This document shows positions 1 through 8,852 of a DNA stretch of 33,713 nt, in pieces. This DNA is from Deltaproteobacteria bacterium. Lineage in GTDB: Bacteria; Desulfobacterota; Desulfomonilia; Desulfomonilales; Desulfomonilaceae. Under the pieces are notes generated by a model. That model was not told the origin of the DNA. It ran no database searches and saw only the letters and a list, made by a program, of their open reading frames with translations. How positions within the stretch are numbered: the first letter of the stretch is position 1; each line of letters starts with the position of its first letter. Position numbers and translations under genes: made by a program. The stretch covers positions 12,501 through 46,213 of the forward strand of contig JAJYDQ010000031.1 of the NCBI GenBank assembly GCA_021777225.1, given 5' to 3'.

Positions 1-1720
1 CGATCAATACGGTAGGGGCCAATTCCCTAGTCTGCCGGAAGAGTTCGCGGATGTTCCGTTCGCTCTCTCCCATGTATTTTGATAGCAGTTCAGGGCCGCG
101 TATCTCTATTACGTTAAACCCACTTTCTTTTGCTATAGAACGCGCCATAAGGGTTTTCCCCACAGCCGATGGACCTGTCAGCAGGAGCCCGGAGGGCTGG
201 TTTACACCCAATTTCTCTAGAAACGTTCCATTCCTCAAAGGCCAAAGGATTGTTTCCTTTAAGAATTCGACCTCTCTGGAAAAGCCTGCAATATTGTCCC
301 AGCCGGCCCCAGAGAGATTGACCTGGAACCTTCTCCCTGACGATGGCCGCATGTTCTTAAGGGCGCTCTCGAAATCACAGGATTCAACCATAAGCGCTTC
401 CAGGAAGTCTTCCGAAAGTTGCTGTTCAGTGTCTTCGAGACCAGGCAACGACCTCCTGAGCGCTTCATACGCAGCTTCCTGACATAGAGATTTGATGTCC
501 GCTCCCACAAACCCATGAATCTTTTCTGCGAAGTCGTCCAGATTTACTGTTCCGAGAGGCATGTTGCGTGTGTGTATTTCAATTATTTCCCTGCGACCGG
601 CCACATCCGGGACCCCAATAATTATTTCCCTATCGAATCTCCCAGGTCGCCTCAAAGCCGGGTCAAGATTGTTCGGCAAATTTGTGGCCGCAAGCACCAT
701 CACCTCTCCACGGTCTTCAAGCCCATCCATGAGCGCCAATAACTGCGCTGTTACCCGGCGTTCGACTTCACCTTCGGATGTGTCACGGCGTGGGGCCAAT
801 GCATCAATTTCATCGATAAAAATTATTGCCGGCGCGTGTTTATACGCGTCTTCAAACGCGGCCCTAAGTTTCGCTTCGCTTTCTCCATAGTGTTTGTCCA
901 TTATTTCGGACCCCACTACACTTTTGAACCAGCATCCTGTTTCCGCAGCTACCGCTCTAGCTATGAGAGTCTTTCCGGTGCCTGATGGACCGTAAAGCAG
1001 GACTCCTCTAGGAGGATCAATGCCCAAGCGATAAAATATCTCGGGATGTTTTAAAGGAAGTTGTACGACTTCCCGGACCTTCCTGACCGCTTCATGCAAC
1101 CCTCCCACATCGTTAAAATAAGTTTCTTTACTCGAAGTATATTCCTGGCCATCCTCGTCAACTAGCCCAATTCTAGTCCCAGGAGCTACCTTACATATTT
1201 CATCAGGTTCAGTTTTAAATATCCTGAAACGAATAGTCTCGCCTCGGTTCGTCTCAAGCGTTATAAATTCGCTACCAGCCAGGACTACCCCGTCGACTTT
1301 GTCAAGCATCGATCGAATCTGCTGTTTAGTTAAATCAACACCGACCGGGGCTTGAAGTATAACGCTCTCAGCGTCAACGCACACAGCCTTGCGAAGCCTT
1401 ACCTGGCCAAACATCTGGAAACCGGTCCTGTCCATGGTGTCCCGGTCAAAAGAAACCATTCTGGTATCGATCCACGAGTTAGGATGACTCTTAGCCTGGA
1501 CTATGCAACCCCGAGGACCCAGAATCTCAACAGCGTCTCCGTCAGACAAGTTTAGGTTCTCCATAAACGTTTTAGATATAAAGACCGCTCCTGTTCCAGG
1601 AAAATCGTCTATAACTTTGGTTACGACGAATGTGTAGGTTGGGTTTCCACTCTTGTGACAGTCACAATCTTCGTGATTATGCCAATCTCCCGGAAGATGG
1701 TCGTTACAATGGCACTGCAT
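1..1720 (-). CDS. CDC48/VAT-type double AAA ATPase, C-terminus cut by window edge
   Basis: About 573 residues are visible; the 3' end lies outside the window. The order is an N-terminal domain (residues about 25-200), a D1 AAA module with Walker A GPSGTGKT (about 243-250), Walker B FIDEID (about 300) and arginine-finger segment RRPGRFDRE, then a D2 module with Walker A GPSAVGKT (about 516-523). This is the architecture of Cdc48/p97/VAT unfoldases, which use ATP to extract or unfold proteins in the cytosol. The start is ATG at 1720 behind GGGAGG. The first 23 residues are very rich in Cys and His (MQCHCNDH, then HNHEDCDCHK), which is not part of the usual family N-domain and suggests a small metal site. 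It is separated from the next upstream gene by 142 bases. The substrate is unknown. The family call is firm; the metal-site idea is inference. Confidence 0.93.
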   Translation of the reverse strand, partial: MQCHCNDHLPGDWHNHEDCDCHKSGNPTYTFVVTKVIDDFPGTGAVFISKTFMENLNLSDGDAVEILGPRGCIVQAKSHPNSWIDTRMVSFDRDTMDRTGFQMFGQVRLRKAVCVDAESVILQAPVGVDLTKQQIRSMLDKVDGVVLAGSEFITLETNRGETIRFRIFKTEPDEICKVAPGTRIGLVDEDGQEYTSSKETYFNDVGGLHEAVRKVREVVQLPLKHPEIFYRLGIDPPRGVLLYGPSGTGKTLIARAVAAETGCWFKSVVGSEIMDKHYGESEAKLRAAFEDAYKHAPAIIFIDEIDALAPRRDTSEGEVERRVTAQLLALMDGLEDRGEVMVLAATNLPNNLDPALRRPGRFDREIIIGVPDVAGRREIIEIHTRNMPLGTVNLDDFAEKIHGFVGADIKSLCQEAAYEALRRSLPGLEDTEQQLSEDFLEALMVESCDFESALKNMRPSSGRRFQVNLSGAGWDNIAGFSREVEFLKETILWPLRNGTFLEKLGVNQPSGLLLTGPSAVGKTLMARSIAKESGFNVIEIRGPELLSKYMGESERNIRELFRQTRELAPTVLI

Positions 1721-1862
1721 CGAATCCTCCCAGCCTTGTCCTTGGTAATTAAATATTGAATATAATTACTTAAGCTTAATTTATACGCTGATTTCATGCT
1801 TTACTGTACCCAGGAGTTTTTCAGATTGTCAGTGAATCTCCTGTGCGTTGCAGAAATCTTTT

Positions 1863-2225
1863 TCATGCTCGCCTGGAAGCTTCCGTCTTTAGCCAGCGCC
1901 TCAAATCATCAGTAATTCCACAGGCCCTGTTCTTGCACGCAAAATGCTTCACGGAAGCGTCTATAAGATCCTGTGGCGCCTCAACTTCCGAGACTACTTC
2001 GTAATTCTTGTGACTTTGCCTCACAAGCATGAGACGAGCTGGATTAGACATTGCGTTTATCTTGAAATACGCGCTCTCTTCGTTGCATGATTTGGCGTGA
2101 TTTAACCCTCTTGACCAATTTGTTCCCCATTCCAGGTAACGAGTCACGGCGTCAAACGGATGAAGTTCCCAATCAATTAGCCGCTCTATTTCTTTATCCT
2201 TTAAGATTTCACCTATTTTTTTCAC
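1863..2225 (-). CDS. Small conserved-looking protein of unknown function, GTG start
   Basis: A 120-residue soluble protein that I do not recognise. It starts at GTG 2225 with a good ribosome binding site (GGAGG, 8 bases upstream), which is the main evidence that it is a real gene. It has no signal peptide or membrane segment. The N-terminal part (MKKIGEILKDKEIERLIDWE) looks helical and acidic/basic. The C-terminal part holds two cysteines five residues apart (CKNRAC) followed by a helical stretch with DDLRRWLK. The gene lies between the AtoE transporter and the AAA ATPase, on the same strand, with about 230 bases upstream and 142 downstream, so it may be transcribed alone. Nothing in the sequence points to a function. 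Confidence 0.6.
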   Translation of the reverse strand: MKKIGEILKDKEIERLIDWELHPFDAVTRYLEWGTNWSRGLNHAKSCNEESAYFKINAMSNPARLMLVRQSHKNYEVVSEVEAPQDLIDASVKHFACKNRACGITDDLRRWLKTEASRRA

Positions 2226-2453
2226 GGTAGGTTCCTCCGGGCAGCATTTACTTAAAATCGCTTAATAAATTACGATGCTGGGAATTGACAAAAGTTTCTG
2301 ACATGGTTGGGTTCAGGACGAATCGGTGGAATTCTTTTAGCCTGACACAGGCGAAAAGGTGACATCCCCTTGTTACCATCGTGGAGATATCACCCAATTT
2401 GAGGAAGGGATACAGCGGGAATTGTTTAGCGGGCCACTGGGAACCCGTACGGA

Positions 2454-3869
2454 TTATCTTATTGGAGGCACATAAGGAAGCCATTGCGAGAATAGCCAAC
2501 ACAGGAAAAAGATAACAGGAGTGTGAACAATCAGTTGGAGTACTGAGTAACCTACAAGATCGCGGGCTTTCACCCCGAGCAATCCGAGTAACGGCAGCAT
2601 CCAGAAGGGATTAATGAGGTTAGGTAAGGCTTCGGCGGCATTGTAGATCTGAACAACCCATCCGAGGTGTACCTTTAACTCGTTTGCCGCCTGCAAAACG
2701 TACGGCGCTTCAATGACCCATTTCCCGCCACCTGACGGTATAAACAAGCCTAGGACCGCCGAATAAAAAGCGACCAGTAGCGCATAGGTGTTGTGTGTGC
2801 TTATGGAAGTAAACAGGTTAGCCAACCAATGAGATATGCCAGTCCCTGTTATTATTCCGAAAATGACTGCGTAAAACGGAAATTGTATGAGCACGCCACC
2901 TGTAGCAGGAATTGACTGGCCGACAGCGCGCATGAAACGTTTGGGCCGCCAGTGAAGCAACATTCCCACCGAAATAAAAATAAGATTGTAAGTATTTAGA
3001 TCCAAAGCCGCTAATGGTCCTTGTGGCGAAGTTCTGAACACTTCAAACAGATAAGCGAACAGCACCAGGCACACCAATATTGTAAGCAGAGGACTGTATT
3101 CAAGCCATTCGCCCGGCTTTTTTCTGGGCTCAAGGTTCAGGTTTATCGGGTCGAATTTGACCCCATAGTAATCTGCCGTCCGGGCATTCTCCGGAGAAGG
3201 AGCGGACAGATAAGCGATGGCCACGGAGATACTCAGCAGCACTAAAGCCGTTATAATACTTTCCCAAAGGAATATCGTCTGCGTCAGAGGTATTATTCCG
3301 CTAATATTTAATAGCGCGGGAGGAATAGCTCCCTTGGTGGCCATTAACAACGCGGCTGAGGAAGACAAGCCCATCGCCCATATGCTGCCCAGTCCCAAAT
3401 AAGCCGCAGCCCCGATAGCGCGGTAGTCGATCCCATCAATTCGTCTAACCAGTTCACGTACCAGCAGGCCGCTAAAAATAAGGCTGAAGCCCCACGAAAT
3501 CAAGGATGTCAGCATTGAAAATAGCGCAACAAAGGCTATGGCCCCTCTAGGTGTCGATGGAATTGACGCCAGCCATTGGATGATTCTATAAACCGCAGGC
3601 GTAGAAGCGACGACGTATCCACCGATGATTATCATCGCCATTTGCATAGTAAACGGTATCAGAGACCAGAATCCTTTGCCCCCAACAACAGCCATCTTGT
3701 AAGGCGATTCTCCTAACAGCAGACCAATTATGAACACTACCACGATACCCAATAGGGCAAACACCAAAGCATCCGGAAACCACTTTTCACTCCAGTCGGC
3801 AAGAGCTAGACCAAAACGAGCTAACCCAGCTTCTGACTTAACATCACCCCCATTGTTTGATTTTGCCAT
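2454..3869 (-). CDS. atoE: Short-chain fatty acid transporter, AtoE family
   Basis: A 471-residue polytopic membrane protein with about a dozen hydrophobic segments, matching the length and pattern of the AtoE/SCFA_trans family, which carries acetoacetate, butyrate and similar short-chain acids across the inner membrane. Recognisable family stretches are the N-terminal WSEKWFPDALVFALLG, the ISWGFSLIFSG region, and the C-terminal FIPSGGGKWVIEAPYV followed by YNAAEALPNLINPFWMLPLL. I place the start at ATG 3869, six bases after AGGAGG; a TTG two codons earlier would sit directly on the Shine-Dalgarno sequence. A perfect inverted repeat lies about 90 bases upstream. No fatty-acid activation genes are adjacent. 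In an anaerobe that ferments or oxidises fatty acids this would import or export acids; the direction and substrate are not visible. Confidence 0.92.
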   Translation of the reverse strand: MAKSNNGGDVKSEAGLARFGLALADWSEKWFPDALVFALLGIVVVFIIGLLLGESPYKMAVVGGKGFWSLIPFTMQMAMIIIGGYVVASTPAVYRIIQWLASIPSTPRGAIAFVALFSMLTSLISWGFSLIFSGLLVRELVRRIDGIDYRAIGAAAYLGLGSIWAMGLSSSAALLMATKGAIPPALLNISGIIPLTQTIFLWESIITALVLLSISVAIAYLSAPSPENARTADYYGVKFDPINLNLEPRKKPGEWLEYSPLLTILVCLVLFAYLFEVFRTSPQGPLAALDLNTYNLIFISVGMLLHWRPKRFMRAVGQSIPATGGVLIQFPFYAVIFGIITGTGISHWLANLFTSISTHNTYALLVAFYSAVLGLFIPSGGGKWVIEAPYVLQAANELKVHLGWVVQIYNAAEALPNLINPFWMLPLLGLLGVKARDLVGYSVLQLIVHTPVIFFLCWLFSQWLPYVPPIR

Positions 3870-3958
3870 CTGCAACCTCCTCTCCTAGTCACTTTTAGGG
3901 TCGTTAGGCTTTCCCTGCCCCCCGTAACGATTCCGATATTACTACCATTAGGAAATTC

Positions 3959-3978
3959 TTGAACAGATTTTTGTTCAA
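3959..3978. promoter_or_regulatory. Operator-like inverted repeat upstream of atoE
   Basis: A perfect 7-bp inverted repeat with a 6-base spacer (TTGAACA-N6-TGTTCAA) lies 90 bases upstream of the atoE start and 25 bases beyond the tRNA terminator. A possible minus-strand -10 (TAATAT) lies about 16 bases downstream of it, so a bound regulator could overlap the -35 region. The regulator is unknown. Confidence 0.4.
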
Positions 3979-4002
3979 CTAACAAAATTGCAGTCGGATA
4001 TT

Positions 4003-4034
4003 AAAAAACCCGTCCGGTAATTTACGGGACGGGT
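4003..4034 (-). terminator. Rho-independent terminator of the tRNA-Asn gene
   Basis: On the minus strand an 8-bp G/C-rich stem (ACCCGTCC pairing with GGACGGGT, loop of 11 bases) is followed by a run of six T. It starts 14 bases after the encoded CCA end of the tRNA. Confidence 0.85.
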
Positions 4035-4047
4035 CGAACATCGTGGT

Positions 4048-4123
4048 TGGCTCCCCGAGTAGGACTCGAACCTACAACCTAATGGTTAACAGCCATCCGC
4101 TCTGCCGATTGAGCTATCGGGGA
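4048..4123 (-). tRNA. tRNA-Asn (anticodon GUU)
   Basis: A complete 76-base cloverleaf with the CCA end encoded. The acceptor arms TCCCCGA (5') and TCGGGGA (3') pair perfectly. The D-loop segment AGCTCAATCGGCAGAGC, the anticodon loop CTGTTAA with GTT at the centre, and the T-arm GGTTCGAGTCC are all present. It reads asparagine codons. It has its own terminator and a possible promoter and appears to be a single-gene unit between the rdgC-like pair and atoE. Confidence 0.97.
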
Positions 4124-4133
4124 TCAGGCTTTT

Positions 4134-4153
4134 CGTCACAGCCTATTGTGACG
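4134..4153. promoter_or_regulatory. Short inverted repeat in the tRNA-Asn leader
   Basis: CGTCACA and TGTGACG are a perfect 7-bp inverted repeat separated by 6 bases, starting 11 bases upstream of the mature tRNA 5' end. It could form a hairpin in the precursor RNA or bind a dimeric protein. No T-run follows on either strand, so it is not an obvious terminator. Confidence 0.35.
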
Positions 4154-4169
4154 CTGTTACAATCTGTTC

Positions 4170-4198
4170 ATTTTTAAAGAATTGGATGATTTTGTCAA
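4170..4198 (-). promoter_or_regulatory. Possible sigma-70 promoter for tRNA-Asn
   Basis: A perfect -35 box (TTGACA, 4193-4198 read on the minus strand) is followed after 16-17 bases by an A/T-rich -10 region (TAAAAA or AAAAAT, each 4 of 6 matches). It lies about 50 bases upstream of the tRNA. Confidence 0.4.
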
Positions 4199-4294
4199 CG
4201 CGAAAATATTCGGAACAAGAAAAGTGTTGTTTGTTCAAGTTCTAATTCCCCGTCAAATGTGAGAAATTTCAAAGCCTTCTTGCATTGCTTTTTG

Positions 4295-4837
4295 TTAAAG
4301 ATTCGGAGCGTCATACGAGGCCCATTTCCTTATCTTGGGGAGTTCTCCAGATTCCCAGTCATCTGAAATCCTAAGACTGATAAAATAGCTAAATAGAGAG
4401 TCAATCAATCCTAGACCTTCTTCAATCAAACCCACTTTTTCGAGGAAGGCGCCTTCAATGTCTTCGTCTCCTCCGTCCTCAATTGGCGCAGTCCTCGGAG
4501 TCCTCAAAGAGCCAAACGAAAACCAGCTTCCTTTAATTATCACAGAGAATTCATTTTCCGCCGACTTCAACGATATGCGGGCCTCTTCTATTTTCTTGCC
4601 CTCCCGTATGGCAGCTAGACCTTCTCTAAGTTCCGAAAACTCGCCCTTTATGCTCACCGTCTGAGGGGTGTCGACATCGGTCAGGTCAAGCATCATTCTA
4701 TCGTTAAAAACCACTTCGATTATTTTACCCCCCGGGACTTCAATCGCGCCGCCTGTCTGCTCTGACTTAAACCACAGCCATGTCAAAAATTCCCTGCCAA
4801 GGAAGGCCTTCTCTCTCAATATATCCAGAAAATCCAT
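4295..4837 (-). CDS. RdgC-like protein, C-terminal half encoded as a separate gene
   Basis: A 180-residue acidic protein. I read it as the counterpart of the second half of RdgC: the FLGREFLTWLWF segment near residues 12-23 fits the TEWV region of E. coli RdgC, and EGKKIEEARISL followed by a beta-rich stretch fits the AGKVVTKLAL region. The match is weak and made by eye. The start is ATG 4837 with a CGGAG ribosome binding site, so this is a separately translated gene rather than a frameshift product. It follows the N-half gene by 50 bases on the same strand. RdgC is a ring-shaped nucleoid DNA-binding protein that restrains RecA; if the two halves act together they should form a heteromer. It could also be an unrelated partner protein. 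Confidence 0.5.
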   Translation of the reverse strand: MDFLDILREKAFLGREFLTWLWFKSEQTGGAIEVPGGKIIEVVFNDRMMLDLTDVDTPQTVSIKGEFSELREGLAAIREGKKIEEARISLKSAENEFSVIIKGSWFSFGSLRTPRTAPIEDGGDEDIEGAFLEKVGLIEEGLGLIDSLFSYFISLRISDDWESGELPKIRKWASYDAPNL

Positions 4838-4887
4838 ATCGAACTCCGATGAGATTTGATGCGTACGCTTTGCCTGTCAAAAGAGGT

Positions 4888-5499
4888 TCAAGGCGCCATG
4901 ATACAGGATTTGAGTTGATCGAGCTTGTTCCTGTTCACCTCACCCTGAACAGTCTCCATTGCTCTGATATATGGCAATAGAGGTATCAGGGTAAGACCGA
5001 AACTTCTCTTGAAATGGTCCTCTACTCTTTCTCTGGCCCTTGCGCTTAAAGCCGCCAGGTAGGCTACGGACCCTGCTGTGTCCCAAACGAAGTCGAAGAC
5101 CTGAATTGAAGGTAAGACCTGTCTTTTTAAACTTTCTTTAAGGGCTTCTTTCAACTCTCTCAATTGATTGGTTGACATGCGTCGCTGACCCGTTGTTTCA
5201 ATCAGTTTCTTGCGTTCCTTCTTGATTGCGGTCTCCAAAACTCGAGGAGGAACGCGCACAGTATCAATCCTGAAAGCTAACGCCACATAGTTGGTCCTTA
5301 CATAGGATGCGCCCTGAAATTCATAGTCATCAAAATCATCGATCCCGGTCCAGCCGAACCCAATCAGCTCGCCCGGCTGGTCTGTAGTCTTGAACGATCC
5401 TATTTTAACACCTTCATGAATTGTGTCCCAGAATGACCCTTCTATCTGGCCTTTGACTCGATACCGCATTATAGATACTGATCTAGAGGCAAATCCCAT
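4888..5499 (-). CDS. RdgC-like DNA-binding protein, N-terminal half
   Basis: A 203-residue protein. After a beta-rich start (MRYRVKGQIEG) it carries the helical block found in RdgC: VPPRVLETAIKKERKKLIE, then a Lys/Glu-rich linker, LKESLKRQVLPS, a strand resembling the WIDT region, and ending SFGLTLIPLLPY. E. coli RdgC shows the same order (VIKQALEAKIAKLE, LKDEVLHSLLP, TLALLRKSLGSLPVVPL). E. coli RdgC has about 303 residues; here the resemblance stops near residue 185, and the remainder appears to be in the next gene. The start is ATG 5499 behind GGAGG. The probable role is non-specific double-stranded DNA binding and control of RecA-dependent recombination. The call rests on pattern similarity, not on an alignment. 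Confidence 0.6.
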   Translation of the reverse strand: MGFASRSVSIMRYRVKGQIEGSFWDTIHEGVKIGSFKTTDQPGELIGFGWTGIDDFDDYEFQGASYVRTNYVALAFRIDTVRVPPRVLETAIKKERKKLIETTGQRRMSTNQLRELKEALKESLKRQVLPSIQVFDFVWDTAGSVAYLAALSARARERVEDHFKRSFGLTLIPLLPYIRAMETVQGEVNRNKLDQLKSCIMAP

Positions 5500-5641
5500 G
5501 CTGTTTCCTCCAATTCATCGCGCAACCCCTGTGCGCGCTTATAACAGGCGATCAACATAAACTAAACCACCCCAACTCGCAACAGATGACAATCGATGCA
5601 AAAGGTAAGAATTGACGAGACCTGGGCGTTGACGACGGCTT

Positions 5642-6277
5642 TTAAAGATTCAGAAATATTGAGATCTCCGACACTATTTGATCTTCTCGACCGGAGTGAA
5701 AGTGATCGGCTCCCTTCAGAGTAACTACTCGTTTTGGTTCGGGGATTTTTGTCGCGAGATCGAGAAACTTCTTTGAGGAGCACACGAAATCGTTGTCTCC
5801 AGCGAGAAGGAGTTTTGGTCGTTTCTCTGTGAGGAGAAAATCAAAATCATACATATCAACAGGAGGAGATATTCCAATCAGGCTCATGGGACGGTCTTCA
5901 GTCGCTACAGCCTTAAGACCCACCCAGCATCCAAACGAGTAACCCGCTAAAACAATCTGCGAAGAATTTACCTGATCACAAGAGTCAAGAAAACTGATTG
6001 CAGCCAGAACATCGTCGATTTCATCTATTCCGCCACCATGTGAACCACCACTTGCTCCAACGCCACGAAAGTTGAACCTCAGCGTCGCCATTCCGTGTGA
6101 GAGCAAGCCAACAGCCACGCTGGAGGTCACATTGTTGAATAAATTCCCGCCGTAAAGTGGATGAGGGTGCAGAATAATGGCCGCTTGCAGAGGCATTTCC
6201 TGAGCTTCAGGAAATTCCAGTAACCCTTCCAGGGTTATAGCTCCGCATGGAATGGACATGTGTTTCTGAAAAGCCAT
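5642..6277 (-). CDS. Alpha/beta hydrolase, small soluble (COG2945-like)
   Basis: A 211-residue cytosolic alpha/beta hydrolase without signal peptide. The oxyanion-hole loop HPHPLYGG lies near residue 37, the strand and turn FNFRGVGASGGSHGGG near 68, the nucleophile elbow GYSFG near 110, the acid in AGDNDFV near 158, and the catalytic histidine in GADHFHSG near 190. These match the compact dienelactone-hydrolase-like esterase group whose substrates are mostly unknown. It lies 95 bases downstream of the last REC-GAF gene on the same strand, so it might be the last gene of that long unit, but the gap and the weak ribosome binding site leave this open. The hydrolase fold is certain; the substrate is not visible. 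Confidence 0.85.
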   Translation of the reverse strand: MAFQKHMSIPCGAITLEGLLEFPEAQEMPLQAAIILHPHPLYGGNLFNNVTSSVAVGLLSHGMATLRFNFRGVGASGGSHGGGIDEIDDVLAAISFLDSCDQVNSSQIVLAGYSFGCWVGLKAVATEDRPMSLIGISPPVDMYDFDFLLTEKRPKLLLAGDNDFVCSSKKFLDLATKIPEPKRVVTLKGADHFHSGREDQIVSEISIFLNL

Positions 6278-6372
6278 GAAATTTATCCGTCTATTCTAAT
6301 TAGGAAAGCTGCGATCTAAGCAACATCAGTAAAAGTCTGTTCGATCGGTCAACCAATTTAATAGAAATCGAT

Positions 6373-7302
6373 CTAGGACATATACTTCTGTAGTCCTTCG
6401 ATGTCTTTACGCATTGTTTCATACAATATGGCGTTTTCAATAGCCAGGGCTGACTGCTTGGAAAATTTTCCGATCAAACCCATTTCTCTGTCGTTATATC
6501 TTCGGTTGTCCGAGGAATAAATTCTTAAACAACCTATTATTGAACCTTTTAGCGATAGCGGCACGGACAGGATTGAAACTATCCCTTCCTGGCGAGCAGC
6601 ATCGGGATATTGAAGTTTCTCTTCAAAGGAAGCCTCGTCTACGAAAAAACTTTCCCCAGTGGCTTGAACTTCTGAAATGCTACGGGTCGCATCAAGGGCC
6701 CCTTTGGTCACATAATTATCACTTAGGCCACAGGAAGCCGCCAGATCGAAAAACGGCCCGTCCTTTTGACGAACAAGCACTGACGCTCCCTTTACCTTTA
6801 AAAGGTCTTTCGAAGCGGAACATACGAGGTCCAGGATTTTTTTTAGATCTAGGCTGGATCTCAAGGCCTTTTCCGCTTCCTCGAAAACTTGCTGAGCTTC
6901 CTGGTCCCTGCGCAATGCAATTACCTTGTTCAAAGCCCTTTCCGTAACATCAACAAGCTGGTCTGGGCTGAAAGGTTTGGGCAGATAATCCAGCGCCCCC
7001 AATTTGATGGAATCCACAGCGGAATCAATAGATGGATAACCGGTGAACATGATGACTCCAGTGTCAGGGTAATCGCGCGCTACAGCTTGAACGAGTTCCA
7101 TCCCATTTTGATCCGGCATCATCAGGTCGGTAAAGATCAAATCATATTTTGTTTTCTTCATGAGATCCAGAGCCGTATCAACACCGGGAGAAGTGTCCAC
7201 TTTAAATCCATTTTCCTCAAGAATCCTTCTGACGCTTTCCTGGACTATCTGCTCATCATCTACTACCAGTGTCATGGCTTTCACGCTATCTCCAGGATTC
7301 AT
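6373..7302 (-). CDS. REC-GAF response regulator without DNA-binding domain (third copy)
   Basis: A 309-residue cytosolic protein. A receiver domain (about residues 10-130) has the acidic pair VDDE, phospho-acceptor aspartate in FTDLMMPD, the conserved Thr in MFTG and the lysine in LPKPF. A short linker leads to a GAF domain (about 150-300) ending LAIENAILYE. There is no helix-turn-helix, GGDEF or enzymatic output. The start is ATG 7302 behind AGGAGG; the GTG two codons earlier overlaps the Shine-Dalgarno sequence. It is closely similar to the protein at 11621-12646 and less so to the one at 10640-11587. It follows the REC-PAS kinase by 50 bases. The likely role is to receive phosphate from one of the two adjacent kinases and pass a signal through protein contacts or a GAF ligand; the ligand is unknown. 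Confidence 0.9.
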   Translation of the reverse strand: MNPGDSVKAMTLVVDDEQIVQESVRRILEENGFKVDTSPGVDTALDLMKKTKYDLIFTDLMMPDQNGMELVQAVARDYPDTGVIMFTGYPSIDSAVDSIKLGALDYLPKPFSPDQLVDVTERALNKVIALRRDQEAQQVFEEAEKALRSSLDLKKILDLVCSASKDLLKVKGASVLVRQKDGPFFDLAASCGLSDNYVTKGALDATRSISEVQATGESFFVDEASFEEKLQYPDAARQEGIVSILSVPLSLKGSIIGCLRIYSSDNRRYNDREMGLIGKFSKQSALAIENAILYETMRKDIEGLQKYMS

Positions 7303-7352
7303 CCGCACCTCCTAAAAATGATCACGGAACAACGGGGTAAACACCCTTGGCA

Positions 7353-8852
7353 TCAGCTATTTTCTAACGGCAGCTTGATGGTAAACGTAGTTCCGATACC
7401 TTCTGTACTGGTGACCACAATGTCACCATTGTGGTTCTTTACTATCCCGTAGCTTACTGCAAGACCAAGACCCATACCCATGCCCTCTGTAGAATCTTTA
7501 GTGGTAAAAAACGGATCGAAAATTTTGTCTAGCATCACTTCCGGCATTCCCGAACCAGTATCCTGAAATTCAATTTCTACAGTTTCATCAGCACGCCGCG
7601 TCCTTATTGTAAGCGTGCCCGTCCCATGCATGGCGTCAAGAGCGTTAAGGATGATATTCATAAAAACTTGTTCCATGAGGTTAGAATCAACCACAACCTC
7701 AGGAATGTCGGCGCCATATTCCTTGACAAGAGTGATACCAAAAAAACGTTGCTGATGAACTATAATTTCAAGAGTTTGCTCAAGCACTGCCTCAATTTTT
7801 CGGGGTTTTCTCTGCATTGGCATTTCACGGGCAAAGTCTAGAATGCCCTGAACTATTCCTCGGATTCGGGTCGTTTCTCGAACAATGATCTCAAGATCTT
7901 TTCTGGTTGGTTCATCATCCTTAAATTTTTTTGCAAGCAAGTGGGCGAATGTAAGCACTCCTGTTAGAGGCTGGTTGATTTCATGGGCGATTCCTGCAGA
8001 CAGTTTTCCGAGTGATGAAAGTTTCTCGGATCTGAGAAGTTGTTTCTCCAGTTTGATTCTTTCTCGCAAATCCGTGAAAATCCCCACTGATCCCGCTTCC
8101 ATACCGTTTTCATAAAGAATCGCCGCTGATATATAAACGGGTAGTTCATTTCCATGTTTATCCACAAGCAAGACTTGTCTTTTTTGAAGTATGTCCGGGC
8201 CCCCGAAATCACCAGATTTCAAATCCTTCATGATTTTTCTCGCCACGCCCTGGGGATAGATTTGAACAATGTTCATGACGCCTATGGCTTGTTCCTTACG
8301 ATATCCGAGAAGTTTTTCGGCCGCCGAATTGAAAATTATGATCGTCCCACCCTTTCGGATACAAACTATTGCGTCCGGAGAGTTTTCAATTATGTTTTCC
8401 CTGAACTGATAAGCCTTCTCCAATTCTACGTTGGCTTCACGAACCAGTGTTTCAAGGTCTCGAGTATATTGTTTGACTTTTCTCCTGAGAGCGACTTTCT
8501 CAAGAGATCTCTTCAACGATAGTGAGAGGATCTCTTCGCTAACCGGTTTTGTCAAAAAGTTGGAGGCTTCCATCCGTAAGCACTTGATCGCCATATCCAT
8601 GTCACCATGGCCGGAAATAATTATCACTTCCGCGTCCCGGTTAATTTCCTTGATACGCCTAAGCGCCTCAACTCCATCCATGCCGGGCATTCTTACATCC
8701 AGCAAGACGACGTCCGGTAATTCTGTCTGGAAAATTTCCAGCGCTGAAGGTCCATCCGCTGCTGTTAGGACGCGGTAGCCGTCAAGTTCTAAAGTCATGC
8801 GCATCATGTTGCGAATGCTTTCTTCGTCATCAACAAGAAGGATTTTGTTCAT
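7353..8852 (-). CDS. REC-PAS sensor histidine kinase, soluble
   Basis: A 499-residue protein with no membrane segment. An N-terminal receiver domain (residues 1-120; LLVDDEES, acceptor Asp in LLDVRMPG, Lys in LTKP) is followed by a coiled-coil linker, a PAS domain (about 150-265), a HisKA domain with the phospho-accepting histidine in [10 protein letters not shown], and an HATPase domain (N box [11 protein letters not shown] boxes DTGSGMP and [11 protein letters not shown]). Placing the receiver at the N-terminus suggests that this kinase takes phosphate from another kinase, most likely the membrane kinase encoded just upstream, and then phosphorylates a REC-GAF protein. Its start codon overlaps the stop of that kinase by 4 bases (ATGA), implying translational coupling. 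Phosphate flow is inferred from domain order. Confidence 0.92.
   Translation of the reverse strand: MNKILLVDDEESIRNMMRMTLELDGYRVLTAADGPSALEIFQTELPDVVLLDVRMPGMDGVEALRRIKEINRDAEVIIISGHGDMDMAIKCLRMEASNFLTKPVSEEILSLSLKRSLEKVALRRKVKQYTRDLETLVREANVELEKAYQFRENIIENSPDAIVCIRKGGTIIIFNSAAEKLLGYRKEQAIGVMNIVQIYPQGVARKIMKDLKSGDFGGPDILQKRQVLLVDKHGNELPVYISAAILYENGMEAGSVGIFTDLRERIKLEKQLLRSEKLSSLGKLSAGIAHEINQPLTGVLTFAHLLAKKFKDDEPTRKDLEIIVRETTRIRGIVQGILDFAREMPMQRKPRKIEAVLEQTLEIIVHQQRFFGITLVKEYGADIPEVVVDSNLMEQVFMNIILNALDAMHGTGTLTIRTRRADETVEIEFQDTGSGMPEVMLDKIFDPFFTTKDSTEGMGMGLGLAVSYGIVKNHNGDIVVTSTEGIGTTFTIKLPLENS

Noticed and set aside
2248-2502. Minus-strand ORF of 84 residues after atoE
   Set aside because: It overlaps the last codons of atoE in another frame, has no ribosome binding site and no recognisable sequence.
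4134-4153. CRP/FNR-like site before tRNA-Asn
   Set aside because: The half-sites are in the order TCACA-N6-TGTGA, the reverse of the CRP order TGTGA-N6-TCACA, and do not match FNR (TTGAT-N4-ATCAA).
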